A DNA stretch of 64,000 nucleotides, from assembly GCA_012862575.1 (NCBI GenBank), contig BLSF01000065.1, positions 1-64,000 on the forward strand. Reading direction: 5' to 3'. The DNA comes from Parietichytrium sp. I65-24A (lineage: Eukaryota; Sar; Bigyra; Thraustochytrida; Thraustochytriidae). Made by a program: the position numbers and the translations under genes. Shown here in pieces: positions 10,552 to 20,903 of the stretch; the stretch's first letter is position 1; every line of letters begins with the position of its first letter. A model generated the notes under the pieces. It made no database searches and had not been told where the DNA came from. It was given only the letters and a program-made list of their open reading frames with translations.

Positions 10552-12249
10552 TCATTGCTCAGAGACAACTCTCTCCTTGGTCGGTATACAGTGGGATGCG
10601 GATGCTGCTGTGGCGAGAAGATCAAACTCCGCAAAAGAAGCATCAACTGGTGGTGGAACTTTTGGTGCCACTGGGCCGAGGGAGTTGTTGGCGTTGGACC
10701 CGCTGCCGTATGCGGACGCCGGGAGAGTGATAGCTGCCATCATTTCAGAGGACATAGTAGCAAACTTGTAGCCCCTGGGCGGGCTACTGAGCAGCTCGTG
10801 AGTGGTCTTTTGCTTCTTGTTCGCTTCGGAAGCATTTCCTCTGGCCTGGGTTTCGGAAAACTCGGCGCTGGCGTTCTTTTTTCGAGATTTGTTTCGCCCA
10901 GAACCCGACCCAGAGCTAGCGTGTTTGGCCAACTTTGCCGTGGACGTATCCGCAAGATTCGCGGTGTGCAAGGGAGCCATCGGTTGCTGCTGCTTGATAT
11001 GCTGCGAGTAAATCTGCTGATGAGATTGCGCTTGCTGTTGCATGGCGCCTTGCACTGTGACAGGTTGTGAGTTCACAGGATGCTGTGGCATGTGCGAAAA
11101 GGTGAACTGCTGATGCTGTTTAGGATCAGGAAGGCTTGCATTTGGGCTCACAAATGTGGAGGTGGCTGGGCCGGGCTTTTGCTGGATGCGCTGAGACTGA
11201 GTTCTCCGCAAAATGTACTGCGACAATGCACACTGAAGTTCCTGAACCGGCAGGTCCAAGTTATTAAGCACCATCTGATCCTGTGTGTACGAATGAGGAT
11301 CACGAAGAAATGCAGTAAGAAGATTGAACGTGGCAAGCAAATGGTCCAACGTTGACGGGCCACCTGGTGTGGACACGGCATTAACGAGCGAGTTCTTGGC
11401 TGCAGAAGAGTCTCGCGAACTAGGGCCATAAAGCAGAGCTTGCTGAGAGCCATTCTGCTGATGTGAGTGCAGGTGGTGCTGATGCTGGTGGTAGTCGCCG
11501 TTGTGAGACTCGCAAGACTTGTCCCCAACACCGTCTTGAGTTCCGCTCGACTGCCTGCGGCTACCGACCAGCTTTTGCTTGTTTGTCATCCGCACGGGCG
11601 CGGCAGGGAGCCATTTGGCCTCGATGAGGATTAGAGGTGAATTCCAATTGAAACCGTTCTTTTGCAAGATGCGGCGCGTTGGACTCTGGATCTGAAAGCA
11701 GTTGACCGAGTAGCGTGTGAAGTCGCCAGCCCCTTTCGCTGCAGAGAGGACCTCGATACGGATTGGAATGACTAGTTCCCTTGCGGGATGAACGTAAAGT
11801 ACCACCCGGTCCTCTCCTGCGCCATGGGTGATTTCGCACCCGTTCTTTGCAGCTTTAGATGTTACGACGATAGAGCACGAAGAAGCAGGAACCCACCTGC
11901 GCGGTCCTTCGGAGGTCAGGTTTCCCCAAGTTAAACCCAACTTCACCTCTCTAGAGTCAAGCCCTACCAGCATAGTGGGCTTCTTTGTGCCTGACTTTGT
12001 CTTGGCAAAGTCCGGCGCTAGCGTCCCATCTTCCTGGCAAAGTCTCAGCGCGAGGACAGCTCCATCGGTCGGCTTTGTGATCTTGATCTTGATATGGTGA
12101 TTTCGCCCATGCTGCTGATTCTCCCACTCGCAAGCTCTGTCCGAGGACACTTCGGTCCACAGGTTCTCAATCCCCTTGAGCGTGGCCAGCTTGCTCTGGT
12201 AAGAGACGCAATACTCTTTCGAATGTGGGCAAAACAACTTGGCCTCCAT
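10552..12249 (-). CDS. Unknown protein, probable nuclear, His/Gln/Ser-rich
   Basis: The frame is open from 12450, but the first 67 codons coincide with short repeated DNA. The ATG at 12249 (MEAKLFCPHSKEYC) is the more likely start, giving 565 residues. Residues about 1-225 look like a folded, beta-rich domain ending near FNWNSPLILIEAKWLP. The remainder is disordered: a His-rich patch (HQHQHHLHSHQQN), Gln-rich segments and basic clusters such as GRNKSRKKN and NKKQKT that could be nuclear localisation signals. This layout suits a transcription regulator, but I recognise no named DNA-binding domain, so the function stays open. It converges on CFAP74. Confidence 0.7.
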   Translation of the reverse strand: MEAKLFCPHSKEYCVSYQSKLATLKGIENLWTEVSSDRACEWENQQHGRNHHIKIKITKPTDGAVLALRLCQEDGTLAPDFAKTKSGTKKPTMLVGLDSREVKLGLTWGNLTSEGPRRWVPASSCSIVVTSKAAKNGCEITHGAGEDRVVLYVHPARELVIPIRIEVLSAAKGAGDFTRYSVNCFQIQSPTRRILQKNGFNWNSPLILIEAKWLPAAPVRMTNKQKLVGSRRQSSGTQDGVGDKSCESHNGDYHQHQHHLHSHQQNGSQQALLYGPSSRDSSAAKNSLVNAVSTPGGPSTLDHLLATFNLLTAFLRDPHSYTQDQMVLNNLDLPVQELQCALSQYILRRTQSQRIQQKPGPATSTFVSPNASLPDPKQHQQFTFSHMPQHPVNSQPVTVQGAMQQQAQSHQQIYSQHIKQQQPMAPLHTANLADTSTAKLAKHASSGSGSGRNKSRKKNASAEFSETQARGNASEANKKQKTTHELLSSPPRGYKFATMSSEMMAAITLPASAYGSGSNANNSLGPVAPKVPPPVDASFAEFDLLATAASASHCIPTKERVVSEQ

Positions 12250-12625
12250 TTTCTCCCAGTCCCACCACCACAATTGATCCTTGATCCTTGATCCAATCCT
12301 CTTCTTCCCAGCGCTACTTGCTGACTGACTGACCTTCCTCGCCACCGCGCCTGAGCAGCGGACGACCCAAGCACGAGTCTCAAATTGCTCAACTTGCTCA
12401 ACTTGCTCGCCGCCACGTTCCCCGTTCCACGTCCACAATCCACAGTTCACAGTCCACAGTCCACAGAGTGGGACGCCGCGAAAGAGGGTGCAAGCTGTTG
12501 CCTGTTACACGACTCGGCTAGGTGCGCCGGTGGGGTGCGCGAGGACCGGAGCGTCGCTGCCTCTAGGTGCGGGGAGGGCGCGAGTGTGAAGTGTGAAGTG
12601 TGAGTGTGGGCAGAGTGGGAGGGAG

Positions 12626-12676
12626 GAATGAGTGAGCGAAGTGAGCGAAGGAATGAGTGAGCGAAAGAGCGAAAGG
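12626..12676. repeat. GTGAGCGAA-type short tandem repeat
   Basis: Imperfect units of GAGTGAGCGAA(G) immediately upstream of a purine-rich tract. Confidence 0.7.
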
Positions 12677-12899
12677 AGAATGGAGTGAGTGCCTGTGAAG
12701 GGAAGGAGGAGGAGGAAGAAGGGAAAACGTGAGGAAAAGAGAGAAAAAGTTTTCTTTTCTTTTTTCCCCTCCCTTCTACGCCGAGACTAGGTCCTGCGTC
12801 TACTGACTACGGTGCGGTGGCTAGGAAAAGGCTGCGATGATTGTGATGATTTTTATTTTCATTGTTTCCCTCTCCGTTGTTCTTTTCCCTTGCTCCGTT

Positions 12900-13040
12900 T
12901 GTCACCCTCTCTCTTCAACTCTCTCTCTTCTTCTTCTTCTTCTTGCTTTCTCTGTCTGTCTGTCTTCCACCAAGTCTCTTTTCTCTTTTCTCTGCTAAGC
13001 ATAATTGCTGCTACTGCGCTCTCTCTCTCTCTCTCTCTGA
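12900..13040. repeat. Pyrimidine-rich microsatellite tract
   Basis: Long TTC and TC dinucleotide/trinucleotide runs on the plus strand; the open frame across them is Ser/Leu/Phe-rich and non-coding in character. Confidence 0.8.
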
Positions 13041-16000
13041 GCGTCTGGGCATGCTGTGCTGCGCTAGTCGCTGCTGAGAGCGCGAGTGTAGTGTTTCAAT
13101 CAAGGCAGACTTTTTGAAAATTGCATGAGGTATTCATTCAGAGAGAGCCGTGCAAACCTGTCACAACGCTTCCGCATCTTCTTCGAATCCTGAATTCTTC
13201 GGAAAGCGCCCCACTCTCTCTCCTGGGCAGAGCATTTGTCGAGTTCCGTCCTCTTTTTCCCATTTCCATCGATCTGATCTCTCTGCTGAAATATTCTACA
13301 CAAGCTGTTGCAGTGGGTCTGTCTCCCTCTTACCTAGGAATAAATACTTGCTAGCCTCTAACTACCTTAGCGGATTAACTAAACCAGCAATATGGAATTG
13401 CTACGCATACGTTAGCCCAACTGGTTCCGTCACCAGACTAGCAGACTCTTCTTTTCTTTCCTTGCTTCCTTGCATTGTGGAGCGGTACTCAGTACTAATA
13501 CTGCACTGACTGTGAGTAATGGGATTGGTAGGAGTACTCAGTAGCTAGGTTACCGCTCCTGACCGTTCTTTCCTTCTACCACCTTGAGGACAGTTTCCTC
13601 ACGTTCCTCCTCAGCTTTTGGTCTCTTCCGAGTCTTTCATGCACGGGCTTATGGCGCTTCCTAATGCTGGCGCTTGTGGAAGTGCTGAGAGAATGCCAAA
13701 GAGGAGCATGAATACATTTATTCGCCTGATCTTATTTGAACTTAAAGTTTGAATTAAAGAGACCCTGTAGAGACTGTAGAAAAGCGAAGAAACCGACGGA
13801 CTCACCAGGCGGCTAACAGTCGGTAAGCACCGCCGGTACTCACGTACAGTGTCCAGTAGGATGGGCCGTAACCTCTGCATCGTGTGGTGGCGAGAACAAC
13901 AATCCATTTCCTCTCGTTGTGGAAGGCAGAACAGGATGATTCCAACAATTCCAACGTGAATGAGAGAGAAGTTTGAATTGGAGTTTCGAAAGACTCGCGC
14001 AGGAACGCCAAACTGCGTATAAATTTACTCTTAATGCGTTGCAAGGACATGAGAAAGAACCTGGGAGCTTTCTTTATACCTAACGTGTAGTGAGTGATTG
14101 AAAATGATTGAAACCTCTGAACCTTGGCCTCATCATCCTCATCCATTGTTATCCGCCACAAATTTGTTGCTTTGAGGAAATCTCCAGGGCCAAGTTACGG
14201 GTTTGACCTAAATACCTTATGAGCGAAGAAAAGTTCACCTTTCTTCTTCCTCCTCCCTCCGTCCACCAACTCCTCTTGCGTCCCTACACGTTTAACTACG
14301 CGCGGGATTAGCACTGGGCGTGCATTTCCAAGCGTAGAAGTCGTTAGTAAACTGGCAGATTCGTGGTCGCCAGAGCGATAAGACCACTTATACATATCCA
14401 TGGGACTTGACCGATGAGGGGAGGCGAAACGCTTACACCTTTCGAGTCTCTTGGACTTTTCTTCGTATCTTTTCTTTTTTAAAAAACAACTTGCTCTGCA
14501 GAACTCAGAATTTCCTTTTGCTCGCTCTTCTTCACTGGCGAGGGTGCTCTTCTCCTTTCCCGTTGCTCGACTGTGAATCTGCTTCCCCCCAATCTCTGAG
14601 AATCCTTTTCCTGACTGAGTTCTGACTGTGAATTCTGAAATTCTTTTCCGATCGATCGATCTTCGTTGCACCATTTGCACCAGTCGCGCCCCAGTGTGGT
14701 TCTGACTGTGAGTTAGAAAGCTTACCTCAAGACATGGTGGCAAAACGTAGAGCGAGCAAGCTAAGGGCACCTAACCTCGTGGTCTCGGACTTCTTGCGCA
14801 ACCAACTGTTTTCTCACGCACACACGGCGTCTCATCTCAACGATCAACGAAAAGTGGAAATTTTCCGACCGGTGTTCGATCAAAAGATGTGTCCTAGTCA
14901 GTCAAGTCACCAACCCTCCCTCGGAAATTTCTCCTGCGCGTGAGGAAATGGGCTCGTGACTCTTCACTCAATTTCCGTTTGAGAATCTTTGGCGAGAAGG
15001 CTCTATCCCAGTAGCTATCTACTATCTACTAAGTTTAAAACGGAAGGTGTTCATTTCGCTTTTGTTCAACGAAGAGCTTGCGACGAAGAGCTTTTCGATC
15101 AGATCTCTCCGTTCTTGTCTTTCTTGTCTTGTGTGTTCTTGTCGAGCGAGGGCGCACTGGTACTCCTGGTACCGCTTCTTACCCACTCTGGTTCTGAGTA
15201 TTTCTGAGGAGGCCTGCATCCGAGACGCATGTGTGAGATACAGTTCAGTTGCGCTCTGTCAATTTTCGTTCCGTTCTTCCTTGAGATCAATCTTGATGAA
15301 TGTGGAATTTGGAATTCGGATGACTGTGGGGTGAATCAAACGTGGCAAAACCCCACCCAGGCGCAAGTTGGGTGGACCATTGGATTTTGGCAGCAGGAGT
15401 TACCATTCACAGCACAAGAAAGGTACAACTGTTCCCCATGGACCCTAAGGCGAGGCAACATGCACATAGGCTATCCCTTAAGGGGAGGTAGCACTAGTGC
15501 TAGCCTCAACGGCCAGCACCGGCTAGCAAGGTTGGTCGTCTGGGCAGGGTTTGGGAAAAATGGATGGACAGAGAGGGGGAGCATGCCGGTGACTACACTG
15601 GTATAGCACTATCGGTTTGATATGTGTCTGTGATTGTCTGTGACTGTGACTGTTGGCGAAAGAGGCGAGCCAAACGACACAAATCTTTGTCAGAGGAGTC
15701 AGAGGAGGCTTCCCAGCAGCTTTTTCCATTTGATGTTGAAAAGGAATGCCACCCACCTTGCGCCCTTCGCGAGGGGGCTATTATTTGATCTAGATGATGC
15801 TATGGTATAGAATCACACGAAGGCATGCTGAAGAGATTTCCTCCTTGAGGACCACGTCACGCTTCGTCATTGCAAGACTGCTAGTATGGGGTGGAGCAAA
15901 TACCATAGCAAAGACAATTTGTGGCTGTGACATTTCTTCTCCCAGGGTTTGGTGAAATTTCTTTCCCTTCACATCGCCACGATTGCTATGGTCCCGTAGA

Positions 16001-16533
16001 ACACATAGTCACTGCTATAGTAATGACAGGACACATTACCTTATTCTATAGGAATTTGAATCGCTTTCTACTCCATACATAAAAGTATAGCAGTAAGTAA
16101 AGAACAAAAGAGAGCATTCATTGTGGTCCAGAGGAGTCGTTCCTTCGTTCCTTCCAGACTGGATCGTGAAACTTGGAAATCTCTTCAGCTAACTGGTTGC
16201 TACCCGATACTCAATACAATGAATACAACCAGTATTATCCGTCTCGGTAAACGAACCGGTAGCCCCTAAGTTGAGAACCAACTTGAACTATAACCAACTT
16301 GAACTTGTTGAACTAATCTCTGTACCGGTAGTCTGTACTGAGTACTGAGTACTGTAGTCCTAAGAGAAAGATCCGTGAAGAACCGTGACTTGGGAACGAA
16401 CGGAAATGCGGAGTGAGTGAGTGAGTGAGTGGAAAGGTCGCCAAGAACAATAAGCGGAGAAGTGGGGAAGCGGCGCACAAGCTGGCAAGACCGAGTTGGT
16501 GATCTGCGTCCCGGAGCAGCTGGTGTTGACGAG

Positions 16534-17649
16534 ATGGGGCTTTTGAACGTGTTGTCGCAGCTCTGCTGGCTGGGACTAGTGGTGTATTTCTTCACGCACG
16601 GGACTGTGTCGCTTTTCTTTCCGGAAATGATCATGGAGACCTGGAAGGTGGACCCCGTGGGGTATGCGGGGCCGCTACTCAGCGTCAAGCTCCTTGACCT
16701 GCTGTCTCGCCTTTCGGGTGTGTCGGACCTCACATTCGGAGCGATGATCTTTGCGTTGGGCAACTCCAAATTCTGCTTCGCCATGGTCGTTCTCGCCATC
16801 CTACAGGCACTGACAAAGCTCGCGGAGTCGCACAAATTTCTCACCGCAGATTTGCAGAGCGGAGCTACACAGGATCACGTTCAAGGTGTCGTGTATGGCA
16901 TGTACGCCTTGCTCGCCGCACTCGCTTGTTCAGCCTTGGGGTTTGTCTGGTCGAGCAGGAAAGCAAACCCTAACGTGAAACGATCTGCTTCTCTCTTCTC
17001 CGGATTTGTTCTCAAGTCATTGACTCTGTTGGACCTCTGTAAGTTGAGCCCTTGGTTTTCCTCTGGCGCAATATCAAGTGTTGTCATTCTGACGAGTCAC
17101 TTTTGTCTTCAAACATCAAATTTGGCACAGGCTTTGTCACGCTACTCCTTCTGGATTCAGAGTTGTACTTCAAGCAAATTTCAAAAGGCTTCGTGCCTTC
17201 GGAACTTTTTCTAACCCCCGGGCTCGCCGCCTTCAAAGCTCAGGCAGGGTATTTGGCGTCGGTGTAAGTTATTTTAGTGTGCCAACTTGGTTGCCTCTAA
17301 ATCAACAATCTGGTTCCGTCATCGTGAATGGTGATGTTTGTTAACTGTTAACGTGCTGGTGTTTAGATCCGTCCCCACACTCTTCGTGCTCGTGGCTCTA
17401 AAGCCTACGTCATTGTCGTGCACCATCGGGGTCTGCAACCGAGCTGGCGCGGCCCTTTTGTACTATCTCAGTGCGAGTGAGTTTCTGTCTATCGAAGTTG
17501 GCAACTCCAATCCGGCAAGTCATCACGGTCTTTTGCAAATGTCCCACATGTGCTTCATGTACTATGCTGCTTCTGCTGCGCTCTACGTCCTTGCGCTAGG
17601 TTTTTCATGGCGATCGGCAGATTCGCTTCCCCGGCCAAAACGAGACTAA
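16534..17649 (+). CDS. Multi-pass membrane protein with internal duplication, three exons
   Basis: Exons 16534-17038, 17131-17263 and 17367-17649 join in phase to 306 residues. Both introns begin GTAAGTT and end in CAG or TAG. The start ATG at 16534 opens MGLLNVLSQLCWLGLVVYFF, a membrane segment. About eight hydrophobic segments are visible. The two halves look alike. Each half has a segment ending in a hydrophobic run closed by ALGFVW (first half, about residue 130) or ALGFSW (second half, about residue 294). Each of these runs is preceded by a Gln/His/Gly/Val-containing turn (HVQGVVYGMYALLAAL versus LLQMSHMCFMYYAASA). No known family is recognised; transporter or membrane organiser are both possible. 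An AATAAA signal at about 17693 fits its 3' end. Confidence 0.8.
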
Positions 17650-18074
17650 AGAAGAACCAAGCACATGCGCGTCAGTACTTTCGCGGAGAAAAATAAAATA
17701 TTCTTTTTTTTTTTGGCAGTCATATCGTGCCTGAATGTAAACAAAGAATAATTCTTAAAAACATGCGATCGAGGGATTCATGGGCGTTTTCGCGAATCGT
17801 TGCGGCTTGTCGAGGCGAATATACAAAAATGAAGTAGTTTCCTCTCTGGGCTCAAGAGCTTTGCGCAGCATCGATTGCCTCAGCACGGTGAGGGAGCGCT
17901 CATGACTTTTCTCTCCCAAATATGCATGGCTTGCAAGGCCAAAATTTTCGCCACCTGTTTGGAGAGACCGAGCTCCCTTCCGCATCAAAGAGCAAACAGG
18001 TTGATAGACCGAGCTCCATTCCTCATTAAAGAGCTAGAGGACTTTTGGGTTCAGCAGATCACTCGCCAAGGTTG
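17650..18074. other. Convergent 3' intergenic region
   Basis: Contains GAAAAATAAAAT and a T-run at about 17690-17716, a likely polyadenylation region for the upstream gene. No gene seen. Confidence 0.6.
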
Positions 18075-18413
18075 CTATGGTTGATATTGCTGCTGCTGGT
18101 GTTGTTGCTGAGTATGTTGTTGCTGTTGCTGAGGTTGATGCTGTTGTTGTTGTTGCTGCTGCTGCATGGCAAACATTGGAGGAGGCACACCAGGAGGTGG
18201 AATAAAGCCTTGCTGGTTCATCATGTGTTGCTGCTGGTTCATCATTTGAGCCATAAGTTCCTTTTGCTTTTCCTCATTCTGCACCTGCATCAAATGTGAG
18301 TAGTACCTTGTAAAATTATCTCTGTGCTTCCATCCGTACAAATGCTGTCTACGACTCTTTTGCGAGTCGTTCGATAAATACAGATCACAGAGGTCGCAGA
18401 AGTACCGCCCCAT
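18075..18413 (-). CDS. SNRPC: U1 small nuclear ribonucleoprotein C
   Basis: The ATG at 18413 gives 112 residues beginning MGRYFCDLCDLYLSNDS. The U1-C zinc finger is intact, with C6, C9, H24 and H30 at exactly the positions of human U1-C, followed by KHRDNFTRYY. The tail is Met/Gln-rich with Pro (GFIPPPGVPPP) and ends in long Gln runs interrupted by His. U1-C binds the U1 snRNP and stabilises pairing with the 5' splice site, consistent with the GTAAGT donors found in this window. The frame extends 12 codons further upstream, but only from a non-ATG codon, and the finger normally begins within a few residues of Met1. The poly-Gln end is encoded by a CAG/CAA microsatellite. Confidence 0.95.
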   Translation of the reverse strand: MGRYFCDLCDLYLSNDSQKSRRQHLYGWKHRDNFTRYYSHLMQVQNEEKQKELMAQMMNQQQHMMNQQGFIPPPGVPPPMFAMQQQQQQQQHQPQQQQQHTQQQHQQQQYQP

Positions 18414-18591
18414 CTTGCTCCCTCGCTTCGCGGCTCTCAGAGGCGCCAAGCCAGCTCGAGTGCCTTTCTAAACGTTGCCGCAGTCAACCGCAGCCGCGCG
18501 CTTTCACGAGCCTTCGAGAGCGCTCTTAACCGAAATGGGTCCACGCACTCTGTGCGATCAACGGCGTCTCGCCTTCCACTAAAACGTGTTC

Positions 18592-18637
<46 letters not shown>

Positions 18638-19383
18638 CGAGCGTAGAAGGGCAGAGATGTCGAGCGTTGTGGGGCAACGAGTGTCGCTCTATTTTCTCTC
18701 TCTTTTTTTTATATATAATATATTTCTGCTTGGAGGCTCCAACGCGCCCCGCCTCACGTGCAATATCCAGCTATTTGGGAGATATATGAGAAGTATAGTA
18801 ATAGCTACCAGTGTGCTACCTCCAGAAGCAAAACTTCGGCTAGTCTGCAATCATAATTCATAATTCAATGAGCATACTATGATAGAGCATAGAGGGCGTG
18901 GATGTGACAAACACTAGTCGCCAGGAAAGAAGGAGAGAGGAGAGAGAGAGCCTCACACATCTCGAACATCTTGAGTTGGTCTTGTTTGTTTTGGATCCTT
19001 TTGGACAAGAACATGAACAAGAAACACTTGGAGTGACAGGAAGAGACAAGCTTTTCTCTCTCTTTTCACTTTTCACGTTGCTTAAATTAACTCTTTCTTC
19101 TCTCCTTTTCAAGTTCATAAACGATAGCTGACCGCTGATAGCAGATCATCGCTGAGAGAGGTCATTTCCGCTATCCCTCCCGTCATCTGATTTCTGAAAT
19201 CTGAAATCTGAAATTCGAGTCATCCGAGTGAGTTATTACTCTCCCCATCACAGTGTACTCGTGGAGCGAGGACACTTGCCGCGCATCAATCGGGAGCTCG
19301 CTTGCCGCGCATCAAAGTCGTCGGTCTCGATTGTCTCGATCGTGCAGGCGTTGAGGAGCAAGGGGGACAGGGGGACAGGAGAG
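18414..19383. other. Divergent intergenic region (U1-C / PS synthase)
   Basis: Promoter-containing region with a (GCCGATT)n array and purine-rich stretches. No gene seen. Confidence 0.6.
18592..18637. repeat. (GCCGATT)n tandem array
   Basis: About 6.5 perfect copies of the 7-bp unit GCCGATT, about 180 bp upstream of the U1-C start codon. Confidence 0.95.
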
Positions 19384-20067
19384 ATGGGGGCAGTGAAGAG
19401 GGCAGGCAAAGGGTCAGCTCCGAGCCAGGAGCAGGGCGCAGGCGCTAGCGACGCGTCGCCGCTTCCTAGTTTGCGCCATCACATTGGCATGGCGGATTTC
19501 GTGACCATGGGAAATGCAGTCTGCGGCATGAGCGTAATCTTCCTGTGCTTAAATTATCTGGTGAATGACCTCTCTGCGAGGTATATGGGGTGGGCGTTTG
19601 TTCTCTTCCCTTTCGCTCTATTTTTCGATCTTATCGACGGCTGGGTGGCCAGGAAAAGGTATTCTTCGCCGTTTGGCGGGGATCTAGACTCTCTCGCGGA
19701 TCTGATCTCGTTTGGAGTAGCGCCTGCTACACTTGGCTTCACCCTGGGTCTTCGAGGAATCTGGGACTCTGTATTCCTTACCTTCTTCGTGCTATGCGGA
19801 CTCTCGAGGCTTGCGCGCTACAACGTGACTGCAGAAATCATCTCTGGAGGAACCGGCAAAGTTAAGTACTACGAGGGTATGCCAATTCCGGGTTCCCTGT
19901 TGCTTGTTTTGGCTCTCTTCTTCTGCTGGTACACAGATCGTTGGGGAACCGAAAACATTTACGGCGGCCAATTCGACCTCTACCCAGGCCATTTCCATCC
20001 GTTCTCGCTGCTCTACCTTGGCATGGGGATGCTTTTAGTCTCTCAGATCCACATTCCTAAACCATGA
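19384..20067 (+). CDS. CDP-alcohol phosphatidyltransferase, probably phosphatidylserine synthase
   Basis: 227 residues from the ATG at 19384; the frame is open further up, but only from a GTG. The family catalytic motif is complete: DG-x2-AR-x7-G-x3-D-x3-D, seen as DGWVARKRY then FGGDLDSLAD. It is flanked by MADFVTMGNAVCGMS, typical of bacterial-type (class II) CDP-diacylglycerol-serine O-phosphatidyltransferases. About six membrane segments follow the motif, and the protein ends in LVSQIHIPKP. It would make phosphatidylserine from CDP-diacylglycerol and serine in an endomembrane. The spacer between AR and G is one residue shorter than the usual eight. Phosphatidylinositol or phosphatidylglycerophosphate synthase are alternatives, but the N-terminal motif and DSLAD favour PS synthase. 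The first 36 residues are Gly/Ala/Ser-rich and disordered. Confidence 0.82.
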   Translation: MGAVKRAGKGSAPSQEQGAGASDASPLPSLRHHIGMADFVTMGNAVCGMSVIFLCLNYLVNDLSARYMGWAFVLFPFALFFDLIDGWVARKRYSSPFGGDLDSLADLISFGVAPATLGFTLGLRGIWDSVFLTFFVLCGLSRLARYNVTAEIISGGTGKVKYYEGMPIPGSLLLVLALFFCWYTDRWGTENIYGGQFDLYPGHFHPFSLLYLGMGMLLVSQIHIPKP

Positions 20068-20903
20068 GGACCACATAAACCCGGTGTTTTGGTGCAAAGC
20101 CAATAGTGCCATCAACTCGCTCGGCGTGATTCTAATTCATAGTCTTCTCCCCTTTGAAATTATATCTAAGAGAGATTGTCAGCGTCGTTGCCAACCACCA
20201 AACTGTTTCAGAATGTGTGCTGCTGAGGGCTTTTCTCCCAAACTCGCGTTCCAAGAGCACAATACGAGATGAGGGCCAGCTCCGAGTTTCCCGGCACCGA
20301 CGTTCGCTCACAGGTTTCAATGTGCATTCGGGCTCTGCTGATAGTATTGATTGCTCAGAGTCTCACGACACCCAAACTCTACTAGACAGAACGAGGAGAT
20401 GCCAGGACACGCTTGTGGCATGGTCTACGAGTTCATCACAGAGGCCCCCAACCTCATGCTGCACTCTCAGAACTTGCAGCGTGTGCATGCGTGTGCTGTC
20501 CAGAAACTATGTCACGCGAGTCGTGTATCTCTTGAAAGACGAATGAGTTCCATTGCGGTCAGAAACGATAGGAGTAGATGTACGCAAACAACATCTTCTG
20601 ACGGATAACTCAGCAGAAGCGTAATCGTGACTAGCCATGGCACAGGCGTCGGACCGACTAAGGCGGTAGAGATGGCCATAGTATCACTCTCTGAAAAAGG
20701 GTGTTCCATTGCGTTGCCTCACGTGACTCTGAGCCCCATCAGACGACGGCTTTGGATCGCGAAGAGTTCTTAGTGGGCTGTGAGAATACGAGCATTCGTT
20801 CACTCACTCACTCAATCACTCACTTACTCACCGCAAGCCAGCATCGGAACTTGGGAAGCAGAGACAAGACAGCTGGCTGTGCGGCACCAGGAGGATAGGG
20901 AGA
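20068..20903. other. Intergenic region
   Basis: No supported gene. Contains an imperfect CACTCACTCA repeat at about 20800-20830, just upstream of the oxidoreductase. Confidence 0.55.

Larger units (their letters stand above)
12250..16533. other. 4.3-kb intergenic region rich in simple repeats
   Basis: No supported gene. It contains a GTGAGCGAA repeat at 12626-12676, long pyrimidine tracts (TTC and TC repeats) at 12900-13040, and AGTACTCAGTACT-type motifs at about 13485-13500, 13532-13543 and 16334-16354. Open frames at 13802-14161 and 14195-14770 (minus) lack conserved features and were not accepted. Confidence 0.55.

Noticed and set aside
13802-14143. Minus-strand frame starting MDEDDEAKVQR
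   Set aside because: The start looks gene-like, but the rest is not; no donor site allows a sensible exon and no family is recognised.
14195-14770. 191-codon minus-strand open frame
   Set aside because: No ATG with good context, no domain, composition like the surrounding non-coding DNA, and no splice partner.
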